IMG/VR virus record: IMGVR_UViG_3300003702_000013
Location: 1 to 27,171 of that record
Length of the DNA stretch: 27,171 bases
DNA from: a virus
Direction: 5' to 3' (one strand)
Part shown: in pieces, positions 1 through 7,558 of the stretch
Layout: each line of letters starts with the position of its first letter
How positions within the stretch are numbered: the stretch's first letter is position 1
Notes under the pieces: generated by a model
Databases searched by the model: none
Told to the model about the DNA's origin: nothing
The model's input: only the letters and a program-made list of their open reading frames with translations
Program-made: the position numbers and the translations under genes

Positions 1-331
1 TTTCTGTAATCTTCGTTCCCATTGCCCAAAGACCACGACCAGGAGGTAAAAATTTCATATTAAACATTCGGTCATACATTTCTTGAGCTGACGCTTGGGC
101 TTGCCAGGCATTCCAACCTAATTGATAAGATTCAATATGATTTTTTTGCATTGAATAAGTACCTTCTACAACCCGTTGGATGGTTTCCCACCAACGTTCA
201 TTTTTACCATCTTCTTTAATACGAGAATAAGTTCTCATATAAACTAATTCACCTAAACCATTAAAACCAAATGGAGGTCTTTTCCTCTTATATTTATTTA
301 TAAAATTTCCTGATAATGTAAACTTTCCCAT
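1..331 (-). CDS. nrdJ: Class II (adenosylcobalamin-dependent) ribonucleotide reductase, N-terminal part
   Basis: Only the first 110 codons lie in the window; the gene continues past the left edge. The start is the ATG at 329-331, about 7 bases after an AAGGAG ribosome site. The visible protein opens with MGKFTLSGNF, then has PPFGFNGLGELVY, an R-TYSRIKEDG stretch, WWET-QRVVEGTY and FLPPGRGLWAMGT. These are hallmark N-terminal motifs of the monomeric B12-dependent ribonucleoside-triphosphate reductase family (Lactobacillus leichmannii type). The enzyme reduces ribonucleotides to deoxyribonucleotides for phage DNA synthesis using a cobalamin-generated radical and needs no oxygen. It lies just downstream of the gp41 helicase as part of the replication block. 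T4 itself uses a class I NrdAB pair, so this is a functional replacement. The catalytic cysteines and allosteric site are outside the window. Family assignment is confident; activity cannot be judged. Confidence 0.85.
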   Translation of the reverse strand, partial: MGKFTLSGNFINKYKRKRPPFGFNGLGELVYMRTYSRIKEDGKNERWWETIQRVVEGTYSMQKNHIESYQLGWNAWQAQASAQEMYDRMFNMKFLPPGRGLWAMGTKITE

Positions 332-350
332 ATAGTAACTCCTTACTATC

Positions 351-359
351 TTAAATATT
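351..359 (-). promoter_or_regulatory. Weak copy of the recurring intergenic ATAYTTAT element, upstream of nrdJ
   Basis: Reads AATATTTAA on the minus strand in the 45-base gap between gp41 and nrdJ, ending 19 bases before the nrdJ start. It differs from the other copies at the last two positions, so it may be chance in an AT-rich gap. Confidence 0.25.
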
Positions 360-376
360 GTATATACAAATTCTTA

Positions 377-1735
377 TTACTCAAAACCTTCATAATCTTT
401 ATATTTTTTAGATAAAGTTTTTCGTAAATACTCTTCTGAATTATCCATCTTTCCCTGTACCATTTTCCCTCCTTGCGTAGACGCTTCATATACCTCTATC
501 TTTCCCGTATTCGTATTAATACTTGCTGGAAATGTAATGCCATCAATACCAAACCTATTTTTTATAACATGAAACCTACCTGTATTTGCAATCTTATCCT
601 CTGCTTTACGACTTATTGACATTACAAAATCAGCTGTCATTACTTTACTATAATCTTCAGCAATTTTAGTAGCGTCAATAATCTCTTCTTCTAATGAACT
701 ACGATTTGCTTGTGATGCTGTCCATATTGGAATATTAAACTCTCCAGCTATACCACGTAAATTTTCATAAGTTTCACCTATAGAATGCCGTTTCTCTTTG
801 TAAAATGTTGTAGGTTTCAAAATATCAGCATAATCTACAATTGCAACATCTGGTTTAATTTCTTGTATCTCCATCTGTTTAAGATGTGCCGATATTGTAT
901 TTACTGTAGCAGAACGTGTGGGATAATACTTAATCATTAACTTCCCTTTAAGTTTATCAATTACTTTCTGTACTTCATCTTTATAAAATTTTATATTAGC
1001 AGTAGGCGTTCCACTAAATACTGTATCGTATCTTAAACCAACATAATCTGCATTCAACTCTAATGTATAATGAACCACTGTTTTACCCATCTTAACCAAA
1101 TAAGCACCTATAGATTGTAAACACCAAGTCTTACCAATACCAGCGGGAGCAACTAATACTCCCAATTCACCAGCTCCTAACCCGCCATCCATAATATTAG
1201 TTACAGAATCCCATGGAGTTTCTAACGTATTTCTTACAGATTTTGTAAGTCTATCTTCTAATGAAATTATATAATCGTGACCTAAATCTCTTTCACTGCC
1301 AGCTTTCATAGCAGCATCTATGATTGTTTTTATTTCATCATACCTTTTCTGTTCCAATAAATCAACTGCTTTTACAATAGCTCCTTTAAGAACCTGATTC
1401 TTACAAAACCCCAAGGTTTCCTGTTTTACAAATTCTAAATCACTAGCCTCTATATTTCTCCAAGCCTCTTTCAAATTTTCTATAACAGACACTTTCAAAA
1501 TATCATCTTCCATCTGAGTAATTTTTATTTTTAAAACTTCTAATGTAGGAGCTTTTCTGAACTCCATAAAATACTCACTAATTTTCTCAGTCAACCATTT
1601 ATTGGCATCAGAATCAAAGTAGGCTGGTTCTAATATATCACTAATAGTTTGAATAAACTTATTATCTGATAATAGAGATGATATTACCTTTGCTTGAAAT
1701 GTGGGACCAAACTGATTAAAATTTTCATTCGCCAT
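377..1735 (-). CDS. 41: DnaB-type replicative DNA helicase (T4 gp41-like)
   Basis: 452-aa protein of the DnaB/gp41 helicase family, the hexameric ring that unwinds the fork on the lagging strand and binds primase. The N-terminal ~150 residues are helical, as expected for the primase-interacting collar. A RecA-like core follows: Walker A at about 196-203 (APAGIGKT), then HYTLEL, a Walker B at about 296-303 (PDVAIVDY) and the SQANR sensor motif at about 341-345. Length is close to T4 gp41 (about 475). It overlaps the end of the upstream 59-aa gene by 11 bases and is followed by nrdJ. The start is the ATG at 1735. The nearest AAGGAG lies 19 bases upstream, unusually far, but an in-frame stop just behind it leaves no better start. 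No separate gp59-type helicase loader or gp61 primase is visible in this window. Confidence 0.9.
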   Translation of the reverse strand: MANENFNQFGPTFQAKVISSLLSDNKFIQTISDILEPAYFDSDANKWLTEKISEYFMEFRKAPTLEVLKIKITQMEDDILKVSVIENLKEAWRNIEASDLEFVKQETLGFCKNQVLKGAIVKAVDLLEQKRYDEIKTIIDAAMKAGSERDLGHDYIISLEDRLTKSVRNTLETPWDSVTNIMDGGLGAGELGVLVAPAGIGKTWCLQSIGAYLVKMGKTVVHYTLELNADYVGLRYDTVFSGTPTANIKFYKDEVQKVIDKLKGKLMIKYYPTRSATVNTISAHLKQMEIQEIKPDVAIVDYADILKPTTFYKEKRHSIGETYENLRGIAGEFNIPIWTASQANRSSLEEEIIDATKIAEDYSKVMTADFVMSISRKAEDKIANTGRFHVIKNRFGIDGITFPASINTNTGKIEVYEASTQGGKMVQGKMDNSEEYLRKTLSKKYKDYEGFE

Positions 1736-1904
1736 ATAATTCTTTTCTTTGTTTCTCCTTTAATTCCATCGTTCTTTTTCTACGATACCGTTGACGAGCT
1801 TTTGCTTGTAAAACTGCTCTGTTTCTATAGTAATATTCCATAGACCACCTTCGTTGTGCAGCTCCTCTCTCCTCTTCTGAATTATATTTACGTTGTCTGC
1901 CCAT
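1725..1904 (-). CDS. Small highly basic protein, unknown function
   Basis: 59-aa protein starting MGRQRKYNSEEERGAAQRR, with a central YYYRNR segment and an arginine/lysine-rich helix to the end. I chose the ATG at 1904. A longer frame open to 1979 would run deep inside the RNase H C-terminal coding sequence and begins with an unrelated hydrophobic stretch. The gene overlaps the end of RNase H by 17 bases and the start of gp41 by 11, the packing of a translationally coupled gene. The RKYN-EEER...YYYRNR pattern recalls short basic proteins common in environmental phages and is probably a nucleic-acid-binding helix, but I cannot assign a function. It is not recognisably T4 gp33, DsbA or gp59. 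Confidence 0.6.
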   Translation of the reverse strand: MGRQRKYNSEEERGAAQRRWSMEYYYRNRAVLQAKARQRYRRKRTMELKEKQRKELYGE

Positions 1905-2923
1905 GAGTTTTCTCAGCCATATGATTAAGTCTAGCAAAACATTGAACCAACCAACTATCCATATTTGGTAATGTGGCAAATAACCTATCTTCTATAAACC
2001 GTTTTTGAAATTGCATTTTATTTAATCTATTTATGGGTTCTCGTATTTTATCTAAGATTTTAGTTTTAGCGGAAGTGCTGATATCTACTTCATCTAACTG
2101 CATCAGCGTATAGTTTCTTTTCAATAACTCTTCACTTTCTTTAAGCTTTTCATCTTCATTAATAATATCGTCAATAGTAAATATCTTATCTTCGAGCAAA
2201 AACGGTAATTTTTTTTTGAATAGTTTTCAATCCCCAACCACGAATACCATTGATATTATCAGACTTATCTCCATCAATAGATCTATACACAGCAAAGTTA
2301 TGAGATGGTATTCCATAGTCTTCTAATACCTTTGAAGCGTCATATAACTTCTTTTTTGTTGGAGACCAAACTGACACTCTGTAGTTAACTAGCTGAAGAA
2401 AGTCTTTATCGGTTGACATCAAAACTACTTTAGATGTGGTGAGAACTTGTTTAGTAACATAAGCCATCGTATCATCAGCTTCAATGTTCTCAATAGTGAT
2501 TGTGGTTAAAGGTAGATAATCCAAATAATCAATCACTCTGGTTAATTGCATAACCATAGATTGACGCTCATCTTCCTTGTCATTGAAATCATAAGCTCGG
2601 TTGAGCCGTTTAGACATTTTTCTACCAGCCTTATACTCTGGAAATATTTTCTTTCGGCGGTTAGACCCACCCTTACCATCAAATACTATGACAGTCCGAG
2701 TAGGCCTAATAGTCCTTATCGCATAACCGATTGATCTTAGAAAACCAACTATTCCCCCAACATGAGCACCGTCATCATTGAGAGTTGGTATAGCACTAAA
2801 ACATCTAATAAAAGTGTTTAGGCCATCTATTATCAATACCTTATCATCAGGATCACCTGCGTCTAAATTACCGCCTTTATTTTTTATTTCTTCAAGTATT
2901 GAAAGATATCTTGCATTAGCCAT
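1888..2923 (-). CDS. rnh: T4 RNase H / FEN-type 5'-3' nuclease, reading frame broken at an A9 run
   Basis: The protein would remove RNA primers and flaps on lagging strands. The first frame (start 2923, stop 2186) has the FEN catalytic carboxylates: D33 in IIDGLN, D82 in VFDGK, E148/D150/D151 in IEADD, D172/D174 in STDKDF, D218/D222 in DGDKSDN. It then runs into the helix-hairpin-helix (NGIRGWGLKT) and stops abruptly after residue 245. The +1 frame continues exactly where the family should: after QKK it reads LPFLLEDKIF and on to stop 1888, with YTLMQLDE and a final SWLVQCFARL. The joined product would be about 344 aa, against 305 for T4 RNase H. The break falls on nine A residues (2209-2217); eight would restore one frame. 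It may be a homopolymer sequencing error, a real mutation, or recoding by slippage. The start overlaps the uvsX end by 8 bases. Confidence 0.85.
2209..2217 (-). other. A9 homopolymer at the RNase H frame break
   Basis: On the coding strand the sequence reads TTC, nine A, TTACC. Frame 0 ends 8 codons later at the TAA at 2188-2186. Skipping one A continues the family's C-terminal domain without loss or duplication. A9 runs are substrates for transcriptional slippage and also for sequencing or assembly indels. Confidence 0.8.
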
Positions 2924-4010
2924 CCATACTCTCTTCTGTAACTTCTACATCATCGATACCAATTTCAGCTTTGTTATATTTTAATATTACCTTATCGCAT
3001 ATCATATCATAACAATATTTTTTAAACTCATCTTTCTCCAACATTCTCGACCAATCTTTAGATTGAAATTTAATTACCTCATCTCCATATTTCAAAGTAT
3101 ACCAAGCACCACCGACTTTGACTATTCCATGGTCTTTCATCACTTGCAACCAACTACCTTCATCATCTATACCACTTTCAAAATAGAGTGGGAACTCCGC
3201 CTTTCTAAGCGGAGGACCCAATCTGTTCTTTATAACCTGTGCAAGAATAGTCATTCCTATGACATTTTTCTTACTGTCTTTAATCTGTCCTTTGTTCTTC
3301 AGACGAATACGAGTAGAAGCATGAAAGGGAAGTGCTTTACCACCACTTGTTGTCCAAGGGTCTCCAAACATCACTCCCAATTTTTGTCTAAGTTGATTAG
3401 TGAATACCAAAGCAATCTTTTGCCTACCAATCATCTGAGTAATCTTTCTCATAGCTTTTGATATAATAATAGCTTTAGAAGTTGCCCAACCATCTTTCTC
3501 AAAATCAGCTTCCATTTCTACTTTGGTAGATGCTCCTGCAAGTGAATCTACGAGAATACTTACAAGTCTATCTCTATCTGATTCTCTAACTTTCATTACA
3601 ATTTCTTCAATAGCTTCAAATATATCTTCTACTGTTTCTAAATGTAGATATAACATCTTACTAATATCCAAACCTATCACTTCAAGAAAATCTTCACTAA
3701 CTGAAGTTTCTGTATCTATATAAACAGCAACTCCACCCTTTTTCTGAGTTTCAGCAAGAATATGAGCACCTACTAAAGATTTACCACTACTTTCTAAACC
3801 ATTAATTTCTGTAATTCTACCAACAGCAATACCACCATTAGGTTGATTAGAAATAGCTAAGTCCAACATTGTTGAGCCTGTAGAGATAAATTCTTTTATG
3901 TCCGTAGGTGTAGGACTCGTACCATCTAAAAAATATGCAACTTTATAGTCTTTAAATTTTTTGTTTAAAGAATCGGCTAGTACCCCAGCCAAATCATCTT
4001 TAACTGACAT
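2916..4010 (-). CDS. uvsX: UvsX-type RecA-like recombinase
   Basis: 364-aa strand-exchange ATPase of the T4 UvsX/RecA family; it assembles on gp32-coated single strands for recombination-dependent replication and repair. Visible features: a helical N-terminal oligomerisation segment; Walker A at about 71-78 (GLESSGKS); AVYIDTETS around 96-103; Walker B near 149-155 (LVSILVD); FTNQLRQKLG and TSGGKALPFHAST, matching the L1 and L2 loop regions. It is slightly shorter than T4 UvsX (about 390 aa). It starts at the ATG at 4010 with AGGAG 7 bases upstream, 51 bases after gp32, and its end overlaps the RNase H start by 8 bases. The gp32-uvsX-rnh-41 order is a T4-type DNA transaction cassette. Confidence 0.93.
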   Translation of the reverse strand: MSVKDDLAGVLADSLNKKFKDYKVAYFLDGTSPTPTDIKEFISTGSTMLDLAISNQPNGGIAVGRITEINGLESSGKSLVGAHILAETQKKGGVAVYIDTETSVSEDFLEVIGLDISKMLYLHLETVEDIFEAIEEIVMKVRESDRDRLVSILVDSLAGASTKVEMEADFEKDGWATSKAIIISKAMRKITQMIGRQKIALVFTNQLRQKLGVMFGDPWTTSGGKALPFHASTRIRLKNKGQIKDSKKNVIGMTILAQVIKNRLGPPLRKAEFPLYFESGIDDEGSWLQVMKDHGIVKVGGAWYTLKYGDEVIKFQSKDWSRMLEKDEFKKYCYDMICDKVILKYNKAEIGIDDVEVTEESMDG

Positions 4011-4061
4011 ATGAATCTCCTATTAAATAGTGGGAGCAATAAAGCCCCCACCACACTTTAT

Positions 4062-4820
4062 TTACTTATTAAACAGATCGTCAAAAGCTTTACTAGCATC
4101 TTCAACAGTTTTTGTTGATTCAGCAGCAACAACTGAGGTTGGAGCCGTTTCTTTAACTTCTTCCTCTGACAGTTCTGGATTCAACCATTCATTCAGAACA
4201 TTAGTAAGTTCTTCATATGAAAGTTCCTGATATAATTCAGTAATGTCTTTTTGATTGTCCAAGATACCTTCTAATTGTGCCTTATCCTCTGTGATTGGAG
4301 TTTGATTAGGTTTAACACGAATAGTAGTTTTTGGAAATGAAGCACCAATTTCTTCTGCAGTTTTAAATTCAACTGATATATCACGACCATTTACTGGATC
4401 GGTAATATCACCATAGTCTGGATCTGCAATTACAGAAAGTAGTTCTTGATAGACTGTCTTACCAAAACCCCAAAAACGAACACCTTGACCCTCTTCACCA
4501 CGCACAACAACTGGAGCAAAAGTTCTCATTTTAGCTTCCAATTTACGAGAAAGTTGGTAGTCTTCACGGTTACCGCTTGTTTTGAGTTTTTGTGCAAACT
4601 CTTCAATCGGATCAGGACGACCAAATGTGATTGGTGAAAGATAGGTTTTACTATTCAAACCGAAATGAAAGAACAACTCAATGAACGGATTATCCTTATT
4701 ATGTTTATATGGTATAACACGAATAATCTGTTTGCCGGGTTGCGGCTTCCAAAGATTTGAAGTTCTATTACTAGTTGTTTGAAGTTGAGTAAGACGTTTA
4801 CGAATTGAATTAATATCCAT
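4062..4820 (-). CDS. 32: Single-stranded DNA-binding protein (T4 gp32-like), lacking the zinc cysteines
   Basis: 252-aa gp32-type SSB, which coats replication intermediates and organises UvsX, helicase and polymerase. The N-terminal basic segment (residues 1-25) matches the cooperativity region. An OB-fold core begins at LWKPQPGKQIIRVIPYK. The C-terminus is acidic (LSEEEVKE) and ends FDDLFNK, the usual protein-interaction tail. It is shorter than T4 gp32 (301 aa) and contains no cysteine at all, so the zinc-binding His/Cys element of T4 gp32 is absent; that part is reduced to FHFGLNSKTYLSP. The start follows AGGAG closely. The 99-base leader holds a perfect 6-bp hairpin and a copy of the intergenic motif. 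It is the first gene after a real gap, so it probably has its own promoter. Confidence 0.88.
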   Translation of the reverse strand: MDINSIRKRLTQLQTTSNRTSNLWKPQPGKQIIRVIPYKHNKDNPFIELFFHFGLNSKTYLSPITFGRPDPIEEFAQKLKTSGNREDYQLSRKLEAKMRTFAPVVVRGEEGQGVRFWGFGKTVYQELLSVIADPDYGDITDPVNGRDISVEFKTAEEIGASFPKTTIRVKPNQTPITEDKAQLEGILDNQKDITELYQELSYEELTNVLNEWLNPELSEEEVKETAPTSVVAAESTKTVEDASKAFDDLFNK

Positions 4821-4860
4821 TTTTTATTCTCCTATTTTATCTGTTATTTGTCATTTTTTA

Positions 4861-4876
4861 GTTACACTATTGTAAC
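4861..4876 (-). promoter_or_regulatory. Hairpin in the gp32 leader, candidate translational operator or 5' stabiliser
   Basis: Coding-strand sequence GTTACA-ATAG-TGTAAC forms a perfect 6-bp stem with a 4-base loop, 40 bases upstream of the gp32 start. It is followed by an unstructured A-rich leader before the AGGAG site. T4 gp32 represses its own translation through a leader pseudoknot next to an unstructured AU-rich tract; the layout here is analogous. No U-tract follows, so it is not a terminator. Function is inferred. Confidence 0.4.
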
Positions 4877-4880
4877 CAAT

Positions 4881-4889
4881 AATAAGTAT
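4881..4889 (-). promoter_or_regulatory. Recurring intergenic element (ATACTTATT) upstream of gp32
   Basis: Reads ATACTTATT in the direction of transcription, 60 bases before the gp32 start and directly before the leader hairpin. If it acts as a -10 box, the transcript would begin at or within the hairpin. Similar elements occur in seven other gaps of this window. Confidence 0.4.
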
Positions 4890-4919
4890 CTTGCTTTTAA
4901 TCAAAATACAAATATTTTT

Positions 4920-5333
4920 TTAATCTTTTTCCAAATTTTTTGTATCAACAATACTATGAATTTTTGTTGGTATTTTATTTAGTCCATTATCATTAGTTAA
5001 CAATAAACTATTTTGATATTCTTCCCACGGAACAGGAAATTTCTTATCCAACACTCCACCATTCAATTCTCTAATAACTTCATTAAGTGCATTGATCGTA
5101 TATAAAGTATTACTCTGCTTTTTTCTATGAAGTGAAATAGTGTTAGGTATATCTTCAGGATGATTTTCAGCATCATATTCAACATTATATGTACATATTA
5201 ACTGATGATAATCATTACCATTTTGAAACACATAAATTTTATTATAGAGTACCTCATTACATAAAATAATAAGTTCCAAGATATCATCTAATTTATCTCG
5301 TTGAGTGAATGTGCAGAGTAGTTGGGTTTTCAT
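4920..5333 (-). CDS. Conserved-looking phage protein, unknown function
   Basis: 137-aa soluble protein with no recognisable catalytic motif. It opens MKTQLLCTFT and has an I-LCNEVLYNKIYVFQN segment. A mid-protein TISLHRKK precedes NTLYTINALNEVIRELN and VPWEEYQNSLLLTND. The alternation suggests a small alpha/beta fold. Proteins of this general appearance are familiar from environmental T4-like contigs, but I know of no assigned role. The start overlaps the stop of the upstream 742-aa gene by 4 bases (ATGA), so the two are probably translated as a coupled pair. The 99 bases after its end form the gp32 leader. Confidence 0.75.
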   Translation of the reverse strand: MKTQLLCTFTQRDKLDDILELIILCNEVLYNKIYVFQNGNDYHQLICTYNVEYDAENHPEDIPNTISLHRKKQSNTLYTINALNEVIRELNGGVLDKKFPVPWEEYQNSLLLTNDNGLNKIPTKIHSIVDTKNLEKD

Positions 5334-7558
5334 TTATTCCACTTTTCCCATGCCGGATCATCATAATCTGAATTATGGAATCGACCGCCACCAGCATTAG
5401 TACTTCTACCAGTAGCAGAAAATCCTAAATTAAATTCAAATTTTGGCCAAGCAAGTTTATCAACACCATCCGATTCAGATATAGTCATTTCTCCTCTTTT
5501 AACTGCAAAACTATCGTTCCCAAAGCCTTGCCATTCCACATTTTTATTATAAGCTCTATGACTCATAGCTTGATATAAGTAGTAATTCTCCATTCGTTTA
5601 GTCATCATAGCTTCTATTTCAGGACCTACTGGCAACCCTTCTTCTTTTCTAATCTTCATTATTCCAGCTACAGCAGATTCTATCTGTGAGGGCTTTCCTT
5701 TTTTCTTTTCATGCATTTTCTTTTCAATATAATCCATATAAGCAGGTTCTACACCTAACTCTGCCGCATCATTTTTTATTTCAGTTTTTAGTTTTTCTTG
5801 ATGTTCTGTTTCTTTTTTTACACTTTCTTTACTTGGTGGATTTTCTTCATAAACTTTCTCATTATCGTAAATTCCTTCGTGTTTTCGTGAAAGAGCGATT
5901 ACTTTTTCTCTAACCTCTTTAGCTGATAAATCTTTTACTTTTTTAAAACCACTCTTTTTTGCTTTAGCAGTTAATTGACTAGCACCGCCCGCTCCTTTTT
6001 TAACACTAATACCATCTATAGTAACTATCTTATTCTTTCCCTTACCACTTTGAGTAACTACAAGAACATCTACAGTTTCTAGAGTTGTACTTTCAGGTAA
6101 ATAAGCGGCTGAACCTTTTTCTGTACCCTTACCATCACCGTGCATTGTTTTTATAGAAGAATATACTTCGGCGATATTAGCAAAAGCTAATCCTAAAGTT
6201 TCATGACCTTCCATATCTACCATAATTTTATCTAATTCTTTTATCCACTCTTCAGGATTCTTATTAGGATCTTTTTCTGATAATGTTTTTATTCTATCAA
6301 TGATATTTTGTGCTTCGGAATCTACTGGCGGTGGATTATTAGGACCCTTTGGTACGCCGGGAATTACTCTCTTACCTAAACTGTCTAATCTATCAGCCAT
6401 TCCCTTTAATCCTTCTTTTATAATTGTTACTCTATTTTCAGCTGAATCTGGATTAACACCACTATCCATATCAATAAATTCCAATTCACCCTTTTCAATT
6501 AATGTACCATATTCTTCAAGCTGTGCATTATTTTGTTGTCTCTTCTTTCTTTCGGCATTTGATTCATTTTCTTTTTTTGGTACTCTCAATAATGTTAAAT
6601 TCTTTGATATTCTCACACTTTCAACTTTTCCTTCTTCATTTCTTTTTACAGGTTTCGGCTTTCCTTTTGGGTCTATCTTTTTTAGTTTTTTTACTTTTCT
6701 ATCTTCCCCAGCATATATTTGGTTGGCAGTAGATAATTTTCCAGCGTAAGTAGAAGTTCTTACAGTTCTAATTCCCTGTTGTTGCATCCAACTTTGCATA
6801 GCCTTAGTCTGTTTATTAGAACCAAAACCTTCCTTACCGCCTAACTTATCAGCAGGCATTCCTCTTAGTCTATTAAAATTACCTTCACCATCTCTACCTG
6901 GCTCTCTAGCAATATACATTCTCCACATTTTTGGACTACTTTCGCTTGGCTCAACTACAGCAACCCATTTGGATAGAAAAGCTTTTTCCTCTTCTGATAC
7001 TTCCTTACCGCCCCATATTTTTTCTAATATATCAGCACATTTTATATGAGCCGTGTGAGTTTCTTCGGAAATAACTTTTCCTTTCATACCCTTTTGTCTG
7101 CCGGGATCATCTATATCCGATCTCAAATAATATAATGCGGTGTCTTGCTTCTCCTTCAGAATTTGTTTTTGTTTTTCAGATAGTGGCTTTCCTTCATCAT
7201 CTTCTAACCCATCAAGAACTTTTTCTCTGTCAATAGGTTCATCACCTTTATCAACATCTTCAGGTTCTTCACCTTCCTCTTCTTCTTTACCACGAGTATA
7301 AACTTTTTTAGATCGTGGCGAACTATAAGTTTGTCCTTTATCAGCCTTCTTTCTAGCTTTTGCTAAAGTAGGTTCAACAACGTCAGCTTCTGCTTCCATC
7401 AAATTATTTAATAACTCAGCTCTCGCTTCACGATACCAACCAAAATCATTTAACACTCTTTCTAATATAATAACATGTGCACTATTCTTTGAATTTGGTT
7501 GACCATCATTTGTACGATAAGCCCATTCAACCAATATCTTATTTAAATCTGTAATCAT
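5330..7558 (-). CDS. Large charged protein of unknown function
   Basis: 742-aa protein, mostly hydrophilic and rich in K and E. The N-terminal ~55 residues (ITDLNKILVEWAYR...) look like a compact helical domain. Residues ~60-140 are an acidic/basic low-complexity linker (EEEEGEEPEDVDKGDE). A later segment has VDVLVVTQSGKGKNKIVTIDGISVKKGAGGASQL, written here in two parts: VDVLVVTQSGKGK and then NKIVTIDGISVKKGAGG. That part looks like a folded beta-rich domain. A Glu/Lys-rich helical region follows (SKESVKKETEHQEKLK). The C-terminal ~80 residues are aromatic and glycine-rich. No nuclease, protease or structural signature could be assigned with confidence. It overlaps the polymerase start by 4 bases upstream and the 137-aa gene by 4 bases downstream, tying it to the replication block, though a virion role is possible. 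Confidence 0.7.
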   Translation of the reverse strand: MITDLNKILVEWAYRTNDGQPNSKNSAHVIILERVLNDFGWYREARAELLNNLMEAEADVVEPTLAKARKKADKGQTYSSPRSKKVYTRGKEEEEGEEPEDVDKGDEPIDREKVLDGLEDDEGKPLSEKQKQILKEKQDTALYYLRSDIDDPGRQKGMKGKVISEETHTAHIKCADILEKIWGGKEVSEEEKAFLSKWVAVVEPSESSPKMWRMYIAREPGRDGEGNFNRLRGMPADKLGGKEGFGSNKQTKAMQSWMQQQGIRTVRTSTYAGKLSTANQIYAGEDRKVKKLKKIDPKGKPKPVKRNEEGKVESVRISKNLTLLRVPKKENESNAERKKRQQNNAQLEEYGTLIEKGELEFIDMDSGVNPDSAENRVTIIKEGLKGMADRLDSLGKRVIPGVPKGPNNPPPVDSEAQNIIDRIKTLSEKDPNKNPEEWIKELDKIMVDMEGHETLGLAFANIAEVYSSIKTMHGDGKGTEKGSAAYLPESTTLETVDVLVVTQSGKGKNKIVTIDGISVKKGAGGASQLTAKAKKSGFKKVKDLSAKEVREKVIALSRKHEGIYDNEKVYEENPPSKESVKKETEHQEKLKTEIKNDAAELGVEPAYMDYIEKKMHEKKKGKPSQIESAVAGIMKIRKEEGLPVGPEIEAMMTKRMENYYLYQAMSHRAYNKNVEWQGFGNDSFAVKRGEMTISESDGVDKLAWPKFEFNLGFSATGRSTNAGGGRFHNSDYDDPAWEKWNK

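Noticed and set aside
295-302. Coding-orientation TATAAATA in nrdJ
   Set aside because: Inside coding sequence with no gene start suitably placed after it; similar copies at 7917-7924 and 17574-17581 are also inside genes, so likely chance in AT-rich DNA.
1725-1979. Longer 84-aa version of the small basic gene
   Set aside because: The extra N-terminal part overlaps the RNase H C-terminal coding sequence and reads as unrelated hydrophobic sequence. The ATG at 1904 fits the basic protein better.
1888-2199. A separate 103-aa gene starting MLEDKIF
   Set aside because: Its only possible start there is TTG without a good ribosome site, and it is the missing C-terminal domain of RNase H in the +1 frame. 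Treated as part of that gene.
3063-3461. Plus-strand open frame of 132 codons
   Set aside because: Complement of uvsX coding sequence, no supporting signals.
4861-4876. Terminator before gp32
   Set aside because: The stem has only two G:C pairs and is followed by an A-rich stretch on the transcribed strand, not a U-tract.
6300-6749. Plus-strand open frame of 149 codons
   Set aside because: Lies wholly inside the 742-aa gene; content is S/F/L-rich as expected from the complement of K/E-rich coding sequence, with no ribosome site.
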